NCBI RefSeq assembly: GCF_009674495.1
Contig: NZ_WKJN01000021.1
Location: 45,788-109,787, forward strand
Direction: 5' to 3'
DNA: 64,000 nt
Origin: Duganella alba
GTDB taxonomy: Bacteria; Pseudomonadota; Gammaproteobacteria; Burkholderiales; Burkholderiaceae_D
The notes below the pieces were generated by a model, which was not told where the DNA came from, searched no databases, and worked only from the letters and a program-made list of their open reading frames with translations. Shown here one piece after another: positions 1 to 8,847 of the stretch. Both the position numbers and the translations under genes were made by a program. Position 1 is the stretch's first letter. Each line of letters begins with the position of its first letter.

Positions 1-51
1 CAGCCGGGCGGCACCGGCGACGACGCCGACATCGGTTCCTGGGAAAACTGA
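1..51 (+). CDS. gspG: GspG major pseudopilin, C-terminal end only
   Basis: Only the last 16 codons are inside the window, ending GDDADIGSWEN and a TGA stop at 49-51. An acidic, Gly-rich tail ending in a D-I-G-x-W-like motif is usual for the C terminus of the major pseudopilin GspG. The gene directly precedes gspH, 21 bases upstream, which is its normal place in type II secretion operons. The rest of the gene, including the prepilin leader, lies to the left of the window, so the family call leans on context. Confidence 0.75.
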   Translation, partial: QPGGTGDDADIGSWEN

Positions 52-72
52 GCACTGAAGGGACACGGTATC

Positions 73-543
73 ATGCGCACCGGCCAGCGTGGCTTCACGC
101 TGATCGAACTGCTGGTGGTGATGGTCATCCTGGGCATCACGCTGGGGCTGGTGTCGCTTAACGCCATGCCGGGCCAGAAGCAGGCCATGCAGCAGGACGC
201 CAAGCGCATCGCGCTGCTGCTGCAACTGGCGCGCGACGAGGCCATCGTGCGCAACCGCCAGATCGCCTTCGAGGCGGGCGGCGACAGTTACCGTTTCGTC
301 ATCCGCAACGACAACAAGCAATGGGAGCCGGTGGTGCAGGACGACCTGCTGCGCGAACGCGAATTCAAGCAGGCGCCGGTCACCCTGATGCTGGACCCGC
401 CGCCGGCGCTGCCGGAAGCCACGCTGCGCATCGTCTTCGGCCGCGAGCCGGTCGACAAACCCTTTGTGCTGACCATGGCCGCCAGCGACGGCACCAGCGT
501 CGCCATCCGCGCCGACGGCATCGGCCATTTCACGGTGGACTGA
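73..543 (+). CDS. gspH: Type II secretion minor pseudopilin GspH
   Basis: 156-residue minor pseudopilin of the type II secretion system, which assembles at the tip of the periplasmic pseudopilus that pushes folded exoproteins through the secretin. The N terminus MRTGQRG/FTLIELLVVM is a type IV prepilin leader: cleavage is expected after Gly7 with N-methylation of Phe, Glu at +5 and a hydrophobic helix to about residue 30. The remaining 125 residues form the globular GspH domain. An AAGGGA ribosome site stands 10 bases before the ATG. It sits between gspG and gspI, with one base separating it from gspI. Confidence 0.93.
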   Translation: MRTGQRGFTLIELLVVMVILGITLGLVSLNAMPGQKQAMQQDAKRIALLLQLARDEAIVRNRQIAFEAGGDSYRFVIRNDNKQWEPVVQDDLLREREFKQAPVTLMLDPPPALPEATLRIVFGREPVDKPFVLTMAASDGTSVAIRADGIGHFTVD

Positions 544-544
544 C

Positions 545-916
545 ATGCGCCGCTCATCGTCCCGAGGTTTCACCATGCTGGAAGTGCTGGTCGCGCTGAT
601 GATCGTCGCCACCGCGCTGATCGCGTCGCTGCGCGCGGTCGGCAGCCTGACCGGCAACAGCGACAGCCTGCGCGCCAACATGATGGCCACCTGGTCGGCC
701 GAGAACCGGCTGGTGCAGATGCGCCTGTCGCACGTATTCCCGCCGATCGGCAAGACCACCTACGAATGCCCGCAGGGCGACCTGCAGCTGATGTGCGAGG
801 AAGAAGTCATCGCCAGCCCGAATCCGCGCTTCCGCCGGGTCGAGGTCAGCGTGTACGAGATCAGCCATCCGGAGCGCCGCATCATCAAGCTGGTCCAACT
901 GGTGCTCAATTCATGA
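545..916 (+). CDS. gspI: Type II secretion minor pseudopilin GspI
   Basis: 123-residue minor pseudopilin. The leader MRRSSSRG/FTMLEVLVALMI has the processing site after Gly8, Glu at +5 and a hydrophobic helix. GspI typically nucleates the tip complex with GspJ and GspK, and its length is normal for the family (about 120-130). The stop overlaps the gspJ start in an ATGA arrangement at 913-916, so the two are probably translationally coupled. The membrane-embedded prepilin would be processed by a GspO/PilD peptidase, which is not encoded in this window. Confidence 0.93.
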   Translation: MRRSSSRGFTMLEVLVALMIVATALIASLRAVGSLTGNSDSLRANMMATWSAENRLVQMRLSHVFPPIGKTTYECPQGDLQLMCEEEVIASPNPRFRRVEVSVYEISHPERRIIKLVQLVLNS

Positions 917-1569
917 CCGCCTCTCGCATGACCTCCCGCGCGCCCGGCTTCACGCTGATCGAACTGCTGCTGGCCATCTCCATCCTGGCCGTGATCGCGG
1001 TGCTGGGCTGGCGCGGCCTCGACAGCATCATCCGTTCGCGCGCCACGCTGACCGCCGACATGGAGCAGACGCGCGGCATGCAGCTGGCCTTCGCGCAGCT
1101 GCAGAGCGACTGCGAAAACCTGGCCATCGGCGCGCTGGTGCACAACCGCGCCTTCATCCAGGCCGAGGACGGCCGCATCACGCTGGTGCGCATGGTGATG
1201 GCGGAGAACCAGCCGACGCAATTGCAGGTGGTGTCCTACCGCGTCAACGCCGACGGCGTGCTGACGCGGCGCGAATCGGCCTACACGCGCGAGCTGACGC
1301 AGCTGGACAGCCTGTGGCAGGCGGCGCTCAGCGATACCGATCCCGCCGCCGCCGTGGCGCTGCAGGCCAGCGTGCAGGGCATGAGCATGCGCTTCTGGGT
1401 GCCCGGTGCCGGGACGATTCCCACCGCCGCCAACGCGGGCGGCTGGCAGGCGGCGGCCGGCGTGACCACCGCCGGCATCACCGGCCTGCCGACCGGCATG
1501 GAAGTGTCGCTGACGCTGCAAGGGCGCCAGGTCCCGATGGTGAAGTCCTTCCTGCTGGGGGCCCTGTGA
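913..1569 (+). CDS. gspJ: Type II secretion minor pseudopilin GspJ
   Basis: 218-residue minor pseudopilin of the tip complex. The ATG at 913 is chosen over the longer upstream frame because it puts the prepilin leader MTASRMTSRAPG/FTLIELL near the N terminus and gives the usual 4-base ATGA overlap with gspI. Glu at +5 and a hydrophobic stretch (LLLAISILAVIAVL) follow. The globular part ends at a TGA that overlaps the GTG start of gspK. Length agrees with GspJ (about 200-220 residues). Confidence 0.92.
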   Translation: MTASRMTSRAPGFTLIELLLAISILAVIAVLGWRGLDSIIRSRATLTADMEQTRGMQLAFAQLQSDCENLAIGALVHNRAFIQAEDGRITLVRMVMAENQPTQLQVVSYRVNADGVLTRRESAYTRELTQLDSLWQAALSDTDPAAAVALQASVQGMSMRFWVPGAGTIPTAANAGGWQAAAGVTTAGITGLPTGMEVSLTLQGRQVPMVKSFLLGAL

Positions 1570-2621
1570 AGATCCGGCGCCAACGCGGGGTGGCCGTGGT
1601 CACGGCGCTGCTGCTGACAACGCTGGCGGTGACCATCGTCGCCAGCCTGTTCTGGCAGCAGCAGGTGCAGGTGCGCTCGATGGAGAACCAGCGCCTGCAA
1701 CTGCAAACGCGCTGGATCTTGCGCGGCGCGCTGGACCTGAGCCGCCTGATCCTGAACCAGGACGTGATCGACTCGCCCCTGTTCACGCAGCTGAACGGCG
1801 TGTGGGCCACGCCGCTGGAGGAAACGCGGCTGGACGATTATGTCGAGCGCGAGCGTCTGCAAGGTGAAAATTTCAACGCCACGCTGTCCGGCCGCATGAC
1901 GGATGCGCAGGCGCGCTACAATCTTGCCAACCTGGCGGATAACGGCAAGGTGAATGCCGAGCAGGTCGCGGTGTTCCAGCGCTTGTTGAGCAACCTGCGG
2001 CTGGACTCGGGGCTGGCGCAGGGCGTGGCCGAGCTGGTGTTGAAATCCCAAAGCCTATCGGCCGCGCAGCAAGCCGGCGGCGGCCCGGGCGGCGGCACCG
2101 GCAGCGCCGGCGGCGCTACCGGCAGCGGCGGAACAACCGGCACTACCGGCACCGGCGGCACGACGGGCACGACCGCCACCACCGGCACCGCCAGCGGTGG
2201 CGGCAGCGAACCGCTGGGACTGGTGCGGGCCGAGGATCTGTTGGCGGTGAGCGGTTTCTCGCCGCCGGCCATCGACCAGTTGCGCGACTATGTGATCGTG
2301 CTGCCGGTCCGCGCGACGGCGGTCAATGTGAACACCGCGCCGGCCGAGCTGCTGTCGGCGCTGGTGCAGGGCCTGTCGCTGTCGGATGCGCAGGCGATGG
2401 TCAATACGCGCAAGACGGTGTATTACCGCCTGGTGACCGATTTTACGAGCGTGTCGCAATTGGCCGGCAAGCGGCCGGTGGTGCCGTATGACGTGCGCAG
2501 CGATTTCTTCCTGGCCTACAGCCGGGTAAAGCTGGACCGCGCTTCGCTTGAAACGCAGTCCCTGCTGCGGCGGCCGGGCAGGATGGCCGCCACCTCGGTG
2601 GAATGGATACGGGAATACTAA
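1566..2621 (+). CDS. gspK: Type II secretion minor pseudopilin GspK with Gly/Thr-rich insertion
   Basis: 351-residue atypical pseudopilin that caps the GspI/J/K tip. The GTG start at 1566 overlaps the gspJ stop (GTGA) and gives the leader MKIRRQRG/VAVVTALLL. Thr stands where other pseudopilins have Glu+5, which is the hallmark of GspK. The helix-hairpin-helix region with VNVNTAP (about residues 257-263) is typical. Unusual is a 45-residue run of almost only Gly, Thr, Ser and Ala (residues about 170-214, bases 2073-2207) inserted in the globular domain. The translated stop overlaps a possible ATG (2603) of gspL. Confidence 0.9.
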   Translation: MKIRRQRGVAVVTALLLTTLAVTIVASLFWQQQVQVRSMENQRLQLQTRWILRGALDLSRLILNQDVIDSPLFTQLNGVWATPLEETRLDDYVERERLQGENFNATLSGRMTDAQARYNLANLADNGKVNAEQVAVFQRLLSNLRLDSGLAQGVAELVLKSQSLSAAQQAGGGPGGGTGSAGGATGSGGTTGTTGTGGTTGTTATTGTASGGGSEPLGLVRAEDLLAVSGFSPPAIDQLRDYVIVLPVRATAVNVNTAPAELLSALVQGLSLSDAQAMVNTRKTVYYRLVTDFTSVSQLAGKRPVVPYDVRSDFFLAYSRVKLDRASLETQSLLRRPGRMAATSVEWIREY

Positions 2622-2650
2622 AGAACAGCGATGAACGAAAGCGAGATCCT

Positions 2651-3886
2651 TTGACTACACTATTTATCCGCTATCCGGCCAAGGCCAGCGTCGACAGCGG
2701 CGCGGCGCAGACCTGCCCGTTCGCGCTGGTGGGCGATGGCGGCAATCTGCTGCAGCAGGGCGTTTCCCCGCTGGGCAACCTGGCGGACATGGTGGCGTCC
2801 GCGCGCCGCGTGACGCTGCTGCTGGCCGCCGCCGACACCACGCTGCTGCGCGTGAAAGCGCCGCCGCTGTCGGCCAGCCGTCTGAAAGCGGCGCTGCCGG
2901 CGCTGGTGGAAGAACAGGTGCTGGGCGATCCGAACGATTGCGTGCTGGCCGCCACCGCCGCCGATGACGAAGGTCTGCGCACCGTCGCCGTGGTGCAGCG
3001 CGCCTGGCTGGAAGTGTTGGTCAAGGCGCTGCTGGCGCAGGGCGCGCAGGCGGTGTCGGTGGTGCCGTCGCAACTGTGCCTGCCGTTCCAGCCGGGCGCC
3101 GTGTCGGCCGCGCTGGTGGCCGGCGACGCCGGTTACGACCTGATGATGCGCCAGTCGCAGTTCGAAGGCCTGGGCATGACCCTGCCGGCGCAACCGCAGG
3201 CCGCGCTGCAAACGCTGCGCGCGCTGGCCGGCGAGCAGCCGGTGACGCTGTACCTGCCGGCGGCGCAGAAGGCGCAGTTCGCGTCGCTGGCCGCCGCAAT
3301 TCCCCATTTGACGCTGGAAGAGGACCATTGGGCGCACTGGGTGGCGGGCGCGCGCGGCGCGGGGCTGGACCTGGCGCCTGCGCTCGGCAACAACGGCGCT
3401 TCGGCGCGTGCGTGGCAGCGCTGGCGCTGGCCGGTGCGCATCGCCGTGGTGGCGCTGCTGATCAATGTGGTCGGCGTGAATATCGAGTGGCTGCGCCTGC
3501 GCGGCGAAGCCAAGGTGGTGGGCCAGTCGATGGTGCAGACCTTCAAGTCGGTCTATCCGAAAGAACCGCTGGTGGCGGCGCCAATGGATCAGATGACGCG
3601 CAATATCCGCCTGGCGAAAGCCAACAGCGGCGAAGCCGGCGGCGATGAATTCGTCACCCTCAGCGCGGCCTTCGGCGAAGCGCTGAACGTCCTGCCGCGC
3701 AAGGACGTCATCGCCACGCTGGAATACAAGGAGCATGCCTTGCTGGTCAAGGTCAAACCGAATACCGTGGACGCGGCGGCGATGCAGCAGCTGCGCGCCG
3801 CGCTGGCCGGCCGCAAGCTCGATCTGCTGGAGCCGACGCCGGGCGCCTGGAAGATCCAGCCGCTGACCGCAGGAGGAAAAACATGA
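2651..3886 (+). CDS. gspL: Type II secretion inner-membrane platform protein GspL
   Basis: 411-residue bitopic protein that links the GspE ATPase to GspM and the platform. An actin-like cytoplasmic domain occupies roughly residues 1-235, a single transmembrane segment (RIAVVALLINVVGVNIEWL) is at about 260-280, and a periplasmic ferredoxin-like domain follows. I place the start at TTG 2651 because MTTLFIRYPAK resembles the usual GspL N terminus; an in-frame ATG at 2603 would add 16 residues and overlap gspK, so the start is uncertain. The stop overlaps the gspM ATG. Confidence 0.85.
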   Translation: MTTLFIRYPAKASVDSGAAQTCPFALVGDGGNLLQQGVSPLGNLADMVASARRVTLLLAAADTTLLRVKAPPLSASRLKAALPALVEEQVLGDPNDCVLAATAADDEGLRTVAVVQRAWLEVLVKALLAQGAQAVSVVPSQLCLPFQPGAVSAALVAGDAGYDLMMRQSQFEGLGMTLPAQPQAALQTLRALAGEQPVTLYLPAAQKAQFASLAAAIPHLTLEEDHWAHWVAGARGAGLDLAPALGNNGASARAWQRWRWPVRIAVVALLINVVGVNIEWLRLRGEAKVVGQSMVQTFKSVYPKEPLVAAPMDQMTRNIRLAKANSGEAGGDEFVTLSAAFGEALNVLPRKDVIATLEYKEHALLVKVKPNTVDAAAMQQLRAALAGRKLDLLEPTPGAWKIQPLTAGGKT

Positions 3887-4392
3887 GCAAGCCGAATCCA
3901 TGGACCACGCTGCGCGCGCGCGCCGACGCCTTCTGGCTGGCGCGCACCGAGCAGGAACGCAAGCTGCTGCGCATCGGCGGCATCGTCGTCGGCCTGGGGC
4001 TGTTCTACAGCATCGCCATCGATCCCGCCATGAGCGGCGCCGACAGGCTGCACAAGGAACTGCCGCAGCTGCACCAGCAGGCCGCCGAGATGCAGGGCAT
4101 GGCGCGCGAGGCGCAGGCGCTGCAAGGCCAGAACACCATCGCGCCGACGCCGATGACCCGCGATAACCTGAACGCCGGCCTTGCCGCGCGCGGCCTCAAT
4201 CCGCAGTCGCTCAACGTCACCGGCGAATACGCCAAGCTGCAGTTCACCGGCGCGCAGTATGCCGGCATCGTCGACTGGCTGAATGCGATCCGCACCGAAA
4301 GCCGCATCAACGTGGTGGACGCCAGCTTCACCGCGCAGGACACGGCGGGCGTGGTCAACGGCACGCTGACGCTGCGCCAGGGAGCCCGATGA
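3883..4392 (+). CDS. gspM: Type II secretion inner-membrane protein GspM
   Basis: 169-residue bitopic partner of GspL. A short cytoplasmic tail is followed by one membrane segment (IGGIVVGLGLFYSIAI, about residues 30-46), a helical periplasmic stretch and a small ferredoxin-like domain. A perfect AGGAGG at 3871-3876 precedes the ATG, and ATGA overlaps connect it to both gspL and gspN. Family members are weakly conserved, so the call rests on size, topology and position between gspL and gspN. Confidence 0.88.
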   Translation: MSKPNPWTTLRARADAFWLARTEQERKLLRIGGIVVGLGLFYSIAIDPAMSGADRLHKELPQLHQQAAEMQGMAREAQALQGQNTIAPTPMTRDNLNAGLAARGLNPQSLNVTGEYAKLQFTGAQYAGIVDWLNAIRTESRINVVDASFTAQDTAGVVNGTLTLRQGAR

Positions 4393-5162
4393 AACGCGCC
4401 GTGCTATGGTTGCTGACCATCGCGCTGACGGTGGTCATCACACTGCTGGTATTCTTTCCGGCGGCGTGGCTCGGTTCCATCGTCGAACAGCGCACCGGCG
4501 GCCGTTTGACGCTGGGGGATGCGCAAGGTACGCTGTGGCGCGGTTCGGCCTTTGTCGGCGGCGCGGCGGGCAACAACGGCCCGGTCACGCCGCTGCTGCC
4601 GGGGCGCTTCAGCTGGAAGATTTCGCCGCTGTCGCTGATCGGCATGGTCGACCTGCAATTGGATAATCCGGAGGCGCTGGCGCAGGCGGTGACGTTCCGC
4701 GGCAGCTGGTCGCGCTGGCAACTGAGTCCGTCGGCGCTGCTGCTGCCGGCCGAAGGGCTGTCCGGCCTGGGCGCGCCATTGAATACGCTGGCGCCGAGCG
4801 GCACCATGCGCCTGTCGTGGACCGGGCTGGAGCTGGCGCTGGAAAACCGCCAGGCCAGCGTCGAGGGCCGCACCACGCTGGAGATGAGCGACATGGCCTC
4901 GCGCCTGTCGTCGATCCGGCCGCTGGGCAGCTACGCGCTGGCGCTGGACTGGCACGGCCAGCAGGCGCAGTTGGCGCTCAGCTCCGTCAAGGGGCCGCTG
5001 TTGTTGAGTGGCCGGGGCAGTTTGAACAACGGCCGCCTGCAGTTTTCCGGGCAGGCCGAGGCAGCACAAGGAAACGAAGAAGCACTGGCCAATCTGTTGA
5101 ATTTGCTGGGCCAGCGCAAGCCAGGTAGTGACCGTAACGTCATCGCATTAGAGTTCCACTAA
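4389..5162 (+). CDS. gspN: Type II secretion protein GspN
   Basis: 257-residue protein with an N-terminal membrane anchor (LWLLTIALTVVITLLVFF) and a periplasmic beta-rich domain; GspN is an accessory component present in only some type II systems. The motif RTGGRLTLGDAQGTLWRGSA around residues 36-55 is characteristic of the family. It overlaps gspM by 4 bases (ATGA) and is followed 14 bases later by gspD, giving the betaproteobacterial order L-M-N-D. Confidence 0.88.
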   Translation: MKRAVLWLLTIALTVVITLLVFFPAAWLGSIVEQRTGGRLTLGDAQGTLWRGSAFVGGAAGNNGPVTPLLPGRFSWKISPLSLIGMVDLQLDNPEALAQAVTFRGSWSRWQLSPSALLLPAEGLSGLGAPLNTLAPSGTMRLSWTGLELALENRQASVEGRTTLEMSDMASRLSSIRPLGSYALALDWHGQQAQLALSSVKGPLLLSGRGSLNNGRLQFSGQAEAAQGNEEALANLLNLLGQRKPGSDRNVIALEFH

Positions 5163-5176
5163 GATAAAGTCCGACT

Positions 5177-7414
5177 ATGAAAAATCAGTCCATGAGCAAA
5201 TCCCGTCTTCCTGCGCTGCGCCGCCTGAGCGCAGGTGCGATGCTGTGCTGTGCGATCAGCGCCGCGCCCACCGCGGCCATGCTGCTGTTGCCATTGCAGG
5301 CGCAAGCCGTCGCGGACGACGCTGCGCTGAACTTTGTCGGCGCCGATATCGAATCGGTGATCAAGGCGGTCGGCCACTACACCAACATCACCTTCGTCAT
5401 CGATCCGCGCGTCAAAGGCACGCTGACGGTGGTGTCGGAAAAACCGGTGACCAAGTCGCAGGCCTTCAGCCTGCTGACCTCCGCGCTGCGCCTGCAAGGC
5501 TATGCGGTGGTCAGCGGCGACGGCTTCGCCAAGGTGGTGCCGGAAGCGGACGCCAAGCTGCAGGCCAGCCCGACGCAGGTCGGTGCGGCGCAGGCCACGG
5601 CCAAGGGCGACCAGATCGTCAGCCAGATCTTCCACCTGAATTACGAGTCGGCCGCCAACGTGGTGACGGTGCTGCGTCCCCTGATCTCGCCGAACAATAC
5701 CGTCAACGCCAATCCGGGCAACAACAGCGTGGTGGTGACCGACTACGCCGACAACGTCAAGCGCCTGGCCAAGATCGTCGCCGCGCTGGACGCGCCGGCC
5801 GTCACCGACCTCGATGTGATCCCGGTGCGCTACGCCATCGCCAGCGACCTGGCGGCGATGATGAACAAGCTGATGGACGGTGCCGCCGCCGGCGCCGGCG
5901 GCGGCGATACCAGCAAGGTGTCGGTGCTGGCCGATCCGCGCACCAACTCCCTGATCCTGCGCGCGCCGTCGCTGGCGCGCGCCAACCTGGCCAAGTCGCT
6001 GATCGCCAAGCTCGATCAGCCGACCCAGGAACTGGGCAATGTGCACGTGGTCTACCTGAAGAACGCGGAGGCGACCAAGCTGGCGCAGACGCTGCGCTCG
6101 GTGGTGTCCGGCGACTCCTCGCAGACCAACAGCGGCAATAGCGGCAGCGGCGCCAATGCGCAAAACAGCGGCAACGCGAACAATAATTTCAGCAATACGT
6201 CGAGCAGCTCGAGCACCAGCGGTTCCGGCACCGGCAGTTCCGGCCCTACCAATCCGCTGCTGACCGGGAACAACAACCAGCAGCAGAACAGCGGCGGCGG
6301 CAGCGCCGGCTACATCCAGGCCGACGCCACCACCAACACCCTGATCATCACCGCGCCGGAATCGGTGTACCGCAACCTGCGCGCCGTGATCGACCAGCTG
6401 GACGTGCGCCGCGCGCAGGTCTATATCGAATCGCTGATCGTCGAGGTCACGTCCGACAAGGCCTCCGAGTTCGGCGTGCAGTGGGTCGGCGCGACCGGCA
6501 ATTCGAACAGCACGACGCGGGTCGGCGTGCTGCAATCGTTCACCACCGGCGGCACCAACAACAACCTGACCTCGATCTACGCCGGCGGCGGCACCGTCCT
6601 GCCGAGCAACGGCGTGTCCTTCGGCCTGTTCAACAAGACCGGCCTGGGGCTGCTGGCGCACGCGCTGGAATCGGACGCCAACGCCAACATCCTGTCGACG
6701 CCGAACATGATCACGCTGGACAACGAGCTGGCCACCATCCGCGTCGGCCAGAACGTGCCGATCCTGACCGGCCAGTTCACCACCACCTCCGGCACCAACA
6801 GCAATCCGTTCCAGACCATCGACCGCAAGGACGTGGGCCTGACGCTGAAAGTGCGGCCGCAGATTTCCGAAGGCGGCACCATCAAGCTGGCGATCTACCA
6901 CGAGACGTCGAGCGTGGATAAATCGACGCTGACCGCCGCTTCCGGCATCACGCTGAACAACCGCGTGATCGAGAACAACGTGATCGCCGACGACGGCCAG
7001 ATCATCGTGCTCGGAGGCCTGATCGAGGACACCGAAGGCGACGGCACCGACAAGGTGCCGGGCCTGGGCAGCCTGCCGGTGATCGGCAACCTGTTCAAGT
7101 ACCAGAGCCGTACCCGCAAGAAGACCAACCTGATGGTGTTCCTGCGCCCTGTGGTCATCCGCAGCAAGGAGCAGAGCATCAGTCTGGCCACCGACCGCTA
7201 CGACTACATGCGCGGCCAGCAGGAGAACATCCAGCCGCCGGAAGGCGCGCTGGTGAAGGATCTGGGCCAGGCGGTGCTGCCGGCGCTGCAGAACGGTGCG
7301 CCGGTCGGCGGTGGCGGCATTGCCGCGCCGGTGCCGCCTGCGCCGCTGCCTTCGCGCCTGCCGGGCGGCGCTTCGAATATTCAGCCAGTACCTCAACCGG
7401 TGCCGCAACAGTAA
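5177..7414 (+). CDS. gspD: Type II secretion outer-membrane secretin GspD
   Basis: 745-residue secretin forming the outer-membrane gate. A signal peptide ends near residue 38 (LQAQA); the N0 domain (LNFVGADIESVIKAVGHYTN) and N1-N3 repeats follow, then the secretin barrel with the gate motif VPGLGSLPVIGNLFKYQ. The N3 loop holds a long Ser/Asn/Gly/Gln-rich insertion (bases about 6112-6305), as is common in this domain. A Pro/Gln-rich tail ends the protein and may be the S domain or pilotin contact. It is placed after gspN rather than first in the operon. Confidence 0.95.
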   Translation: MKNQSMSKSRLPALRRLSAGAMLCCAISAAPTAAMLLLPLQAQAVADDAALNFVGADIESVIKAVGHYTNITFVIDPRVKGTLTVVSEKPVTKSQAFSLLTSALRLQGYAVVSGDGFAKVVPEADAKLQASPTQVGAAQATAKGDQIVSQIFHLNYESAANVVTVLRPLISPNNTVNANPGNNSVVVTDYADNVKRLAKIVAALDAPAVTDLDVIPVRYAIASDLAAMMNKLMDGAAAGAGGGDTSKVSVLADPRTNSLILRAPSLARANLAKSLIAKLDQPTQELGNVHVVYLKNAEATKLAQTLRSVVSGDSSQTNSGNSGSGANAQNSGNANNNFSNTSSSSSTSGSGTGSSGPTNPLLTGNNNQQQNSGGGSAGYIQADATTNTLIITAPESVYRNLRAVIDQLDVRRAQVYIESLIVEVTSDKASEFGVQWVGATGNSNSTTRVGVLQSFTTGGTNNNLTSIYAGGGTVLPSNGVSFGLFNKTGLGLLAHALESDANANILSTPNMITLDNELATIRVGQNVPILTGQFTTTSGTNSNPFQTIDRKDVGLTLKVRPQISEGGTIKLAIYHETSSVDKSTLTAASGITLNNRVIENNVIADDGQIIVLGGLIEDTEGDGTDKVPGLGSLPVIGNLFKYQSRTRKKTNLMVFLRPVVIRSKEQSISLATDRYDYMRGQQENIQPPEGALVKDLGQAVLPALQNGAPVGGGGIAAPVPPAPLPSRLPGGASNIQPVPQPVPQQ

Positions 7415-7415
7415 T

Positions 7416-8837
7416 ATGAGCAATCTTCTCCCTTACGCCTTCGCCCGCGATTTCGTGGTGCTGGCCCGGCACAGCGACGATGCCGAGAACACCGTCGACG
7501 TGCTGGTGTGCGGCGCCACCGCGCCGGCCGCCATCGCCGAGGTGTCGCGCCGTTTCGGCCGCATCCAGTTGAAGAACATGACGCGCGCCGACCTGGAAAC
7601 CGCGATCGCCGCGGCCTACGCCAGCTCGGGCGGCAACGCCTCGATGGTGGCGGAGGAATTCGACGCCGACCTCGATCTGACCAAGCTGCTGCAGGACGTG
7701 CCGGCCATCGAAGACCTGCTGGAATCGTCCGACGACGCGCCGGTGATCCGCATGATCAACGCGCTGCTGACGCAGGCGCTGCGCGACGGCGCCTCCGACA
7801 TCCACATCGAGCCGTTCGAACAGACCTCGGTGGTGCGCTTCCGCGTCGACGGCACGCTGCGCGACATCGTCCGTCCGCGCAAGGCGATCCACGGTTCGCT
7901 GATCTCGCGTATCAAGATCATGGCGCAACTGGACATCGCCGAGAAACGCCTGCCGCAGGACGGCCGTATCACGCTGCGCATCGGCGGCAAGCCGGTGGAC
8001 GTGCGCGTCTCGACGCTGCCGACCGGCCACGGCGAACGCGCCGTACTGCGTCTGCTGGACAAGGAAGCCAACCGCCTCGACCTGAACCACCTGGGCATGA
8101 GCGACACCATGCTGCCGAAGTTCGACGCGCTGATCAACCAGCCGCACGGCATCGTGCTGGTGACCGGTCCCACCGGCTCCGGCAAGACCACCACGCTGTA
8201 CGCCGCGCTGGCGCTGCTCAACGCCTCCACCACCAACATCATGACGGTGGAAGACCCGATCGAGTACGACCTGGCCGGCGTCGGCCAGACCCAGGTCAAC
8301 ACGCGCATCGACATGACCTTCGCCAAGGCGCTGCGCGCGATCCTGCGCCAGGACCCGGACGTGATCATGATCGGCGAGATCCGCGACCTGGAAACCGCGC
8401 AGATCGCGGTGCAGGCATCGCTGACCGGTCACCTGGTGCTGGCCACGCTGCACACCAACGACGCCGCCGCCGCCGTCACGCGACTGCTGGACATGGGCAT
8501 CGAGCCGTTCCTGCTGTCGTCCACCCTGCTGGGCGTGCTGGCGCAGCGCCTGGTGCGCAAGCTGTGCCCGAGCTGCAAGACCTTCGACGGCGCGCTGTGG
8601 CACGCGGTCGGCTGCGAGCATTGCGGCCACACGGGCTACCAGGGCCGGGTGGGAGTCTACGAGTTTTTGGAGACCACGGAGCAGATCCGCGCGCAGATCC
8701 ACAACCGCGCCTCGGAGGCGGAAGTCAAGGCCGCCGCCGTGGCCGACGGCATGCAAACCATGCGCGAAGACGGCGAGCGTTGGCTGGCCTCCGGCATCAC
8801 CACGCAAGCCGAAATGCTGCGCGTGACCAAGGACTAG
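7416..8837 (+). CDS. gspE: Type II secretion ATPase GspE
   Basis: 473-residue cytoplasmic ATPase that powers pseudopilus assembly. The ATG at 7416, one base after the gspD stop, is preferred over longer frames running back into gspD. Visible motifs are Walker A GPTGSGKTTT (about residue 251), the Asp box and Walker B DPDVIMIGEIRD, the His box (GHLVLATLHTND) and a zinc-binding tetracysteine (CPSC...CEHC) with a shorter spacer than usual. The N-terminal domain that binds GspL comes first. gspF follows 10 bases later. Confidence 0.96.
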   Translation: MSNLLPYAFARDFVVLARHSDDAENTVDVLVCGATAPAAIAEVSRRFGRIQLKNMTRADLETAIAAAYASSGGNASMVAEEFDADLDLTKLLQDVPAIEDLLESSDDAPVIRMINALLTQALRDGASDIHIEPFEQTSVVRFRVDGTLRDIVRPRKAIHGSLISRIKIMAQLDIAEKRLPQDGRITLRIGGKPVDVRVSTLPTGHGERAVLRLLDKEANRLDLNHLGMSDTMLPKFDALINQPHGIVLVTGPTGSGKTTTLYAALALLNASTTNIMTVEDPIEYDLAGVGQTQVNTRIDMTFAKALRAILRQDPDVIMIGEIRDLETAQIAVQASLTGHLVLATLHTNDAAAAVTRLLDMGIEPFLLSSTLLGVLAQRLVRKLCPSCKTFDGALWHAVGCEHCGHTGYQGRVGVYEFLETTEQIRAQIHNRASEAEVKAAAVADGMQTMREDGERWLASGITTQAEMLRVTKD

Positions 8838-8847
8838 GCGACCGACC

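Noticed and set aside
6112..6305. Ser/Asn/Gly/Gln-rich segment of GspD as a foreign insertion
   Set aside because: Low-complexity loops in the N3 domain are common in secretins; ordinary variation.
5159..7423. Long minus-strand frame opposite gspD
   Set aside because: Arg/His/Gln-rich shadow of gspD without any recognisable domain or ribosome site.
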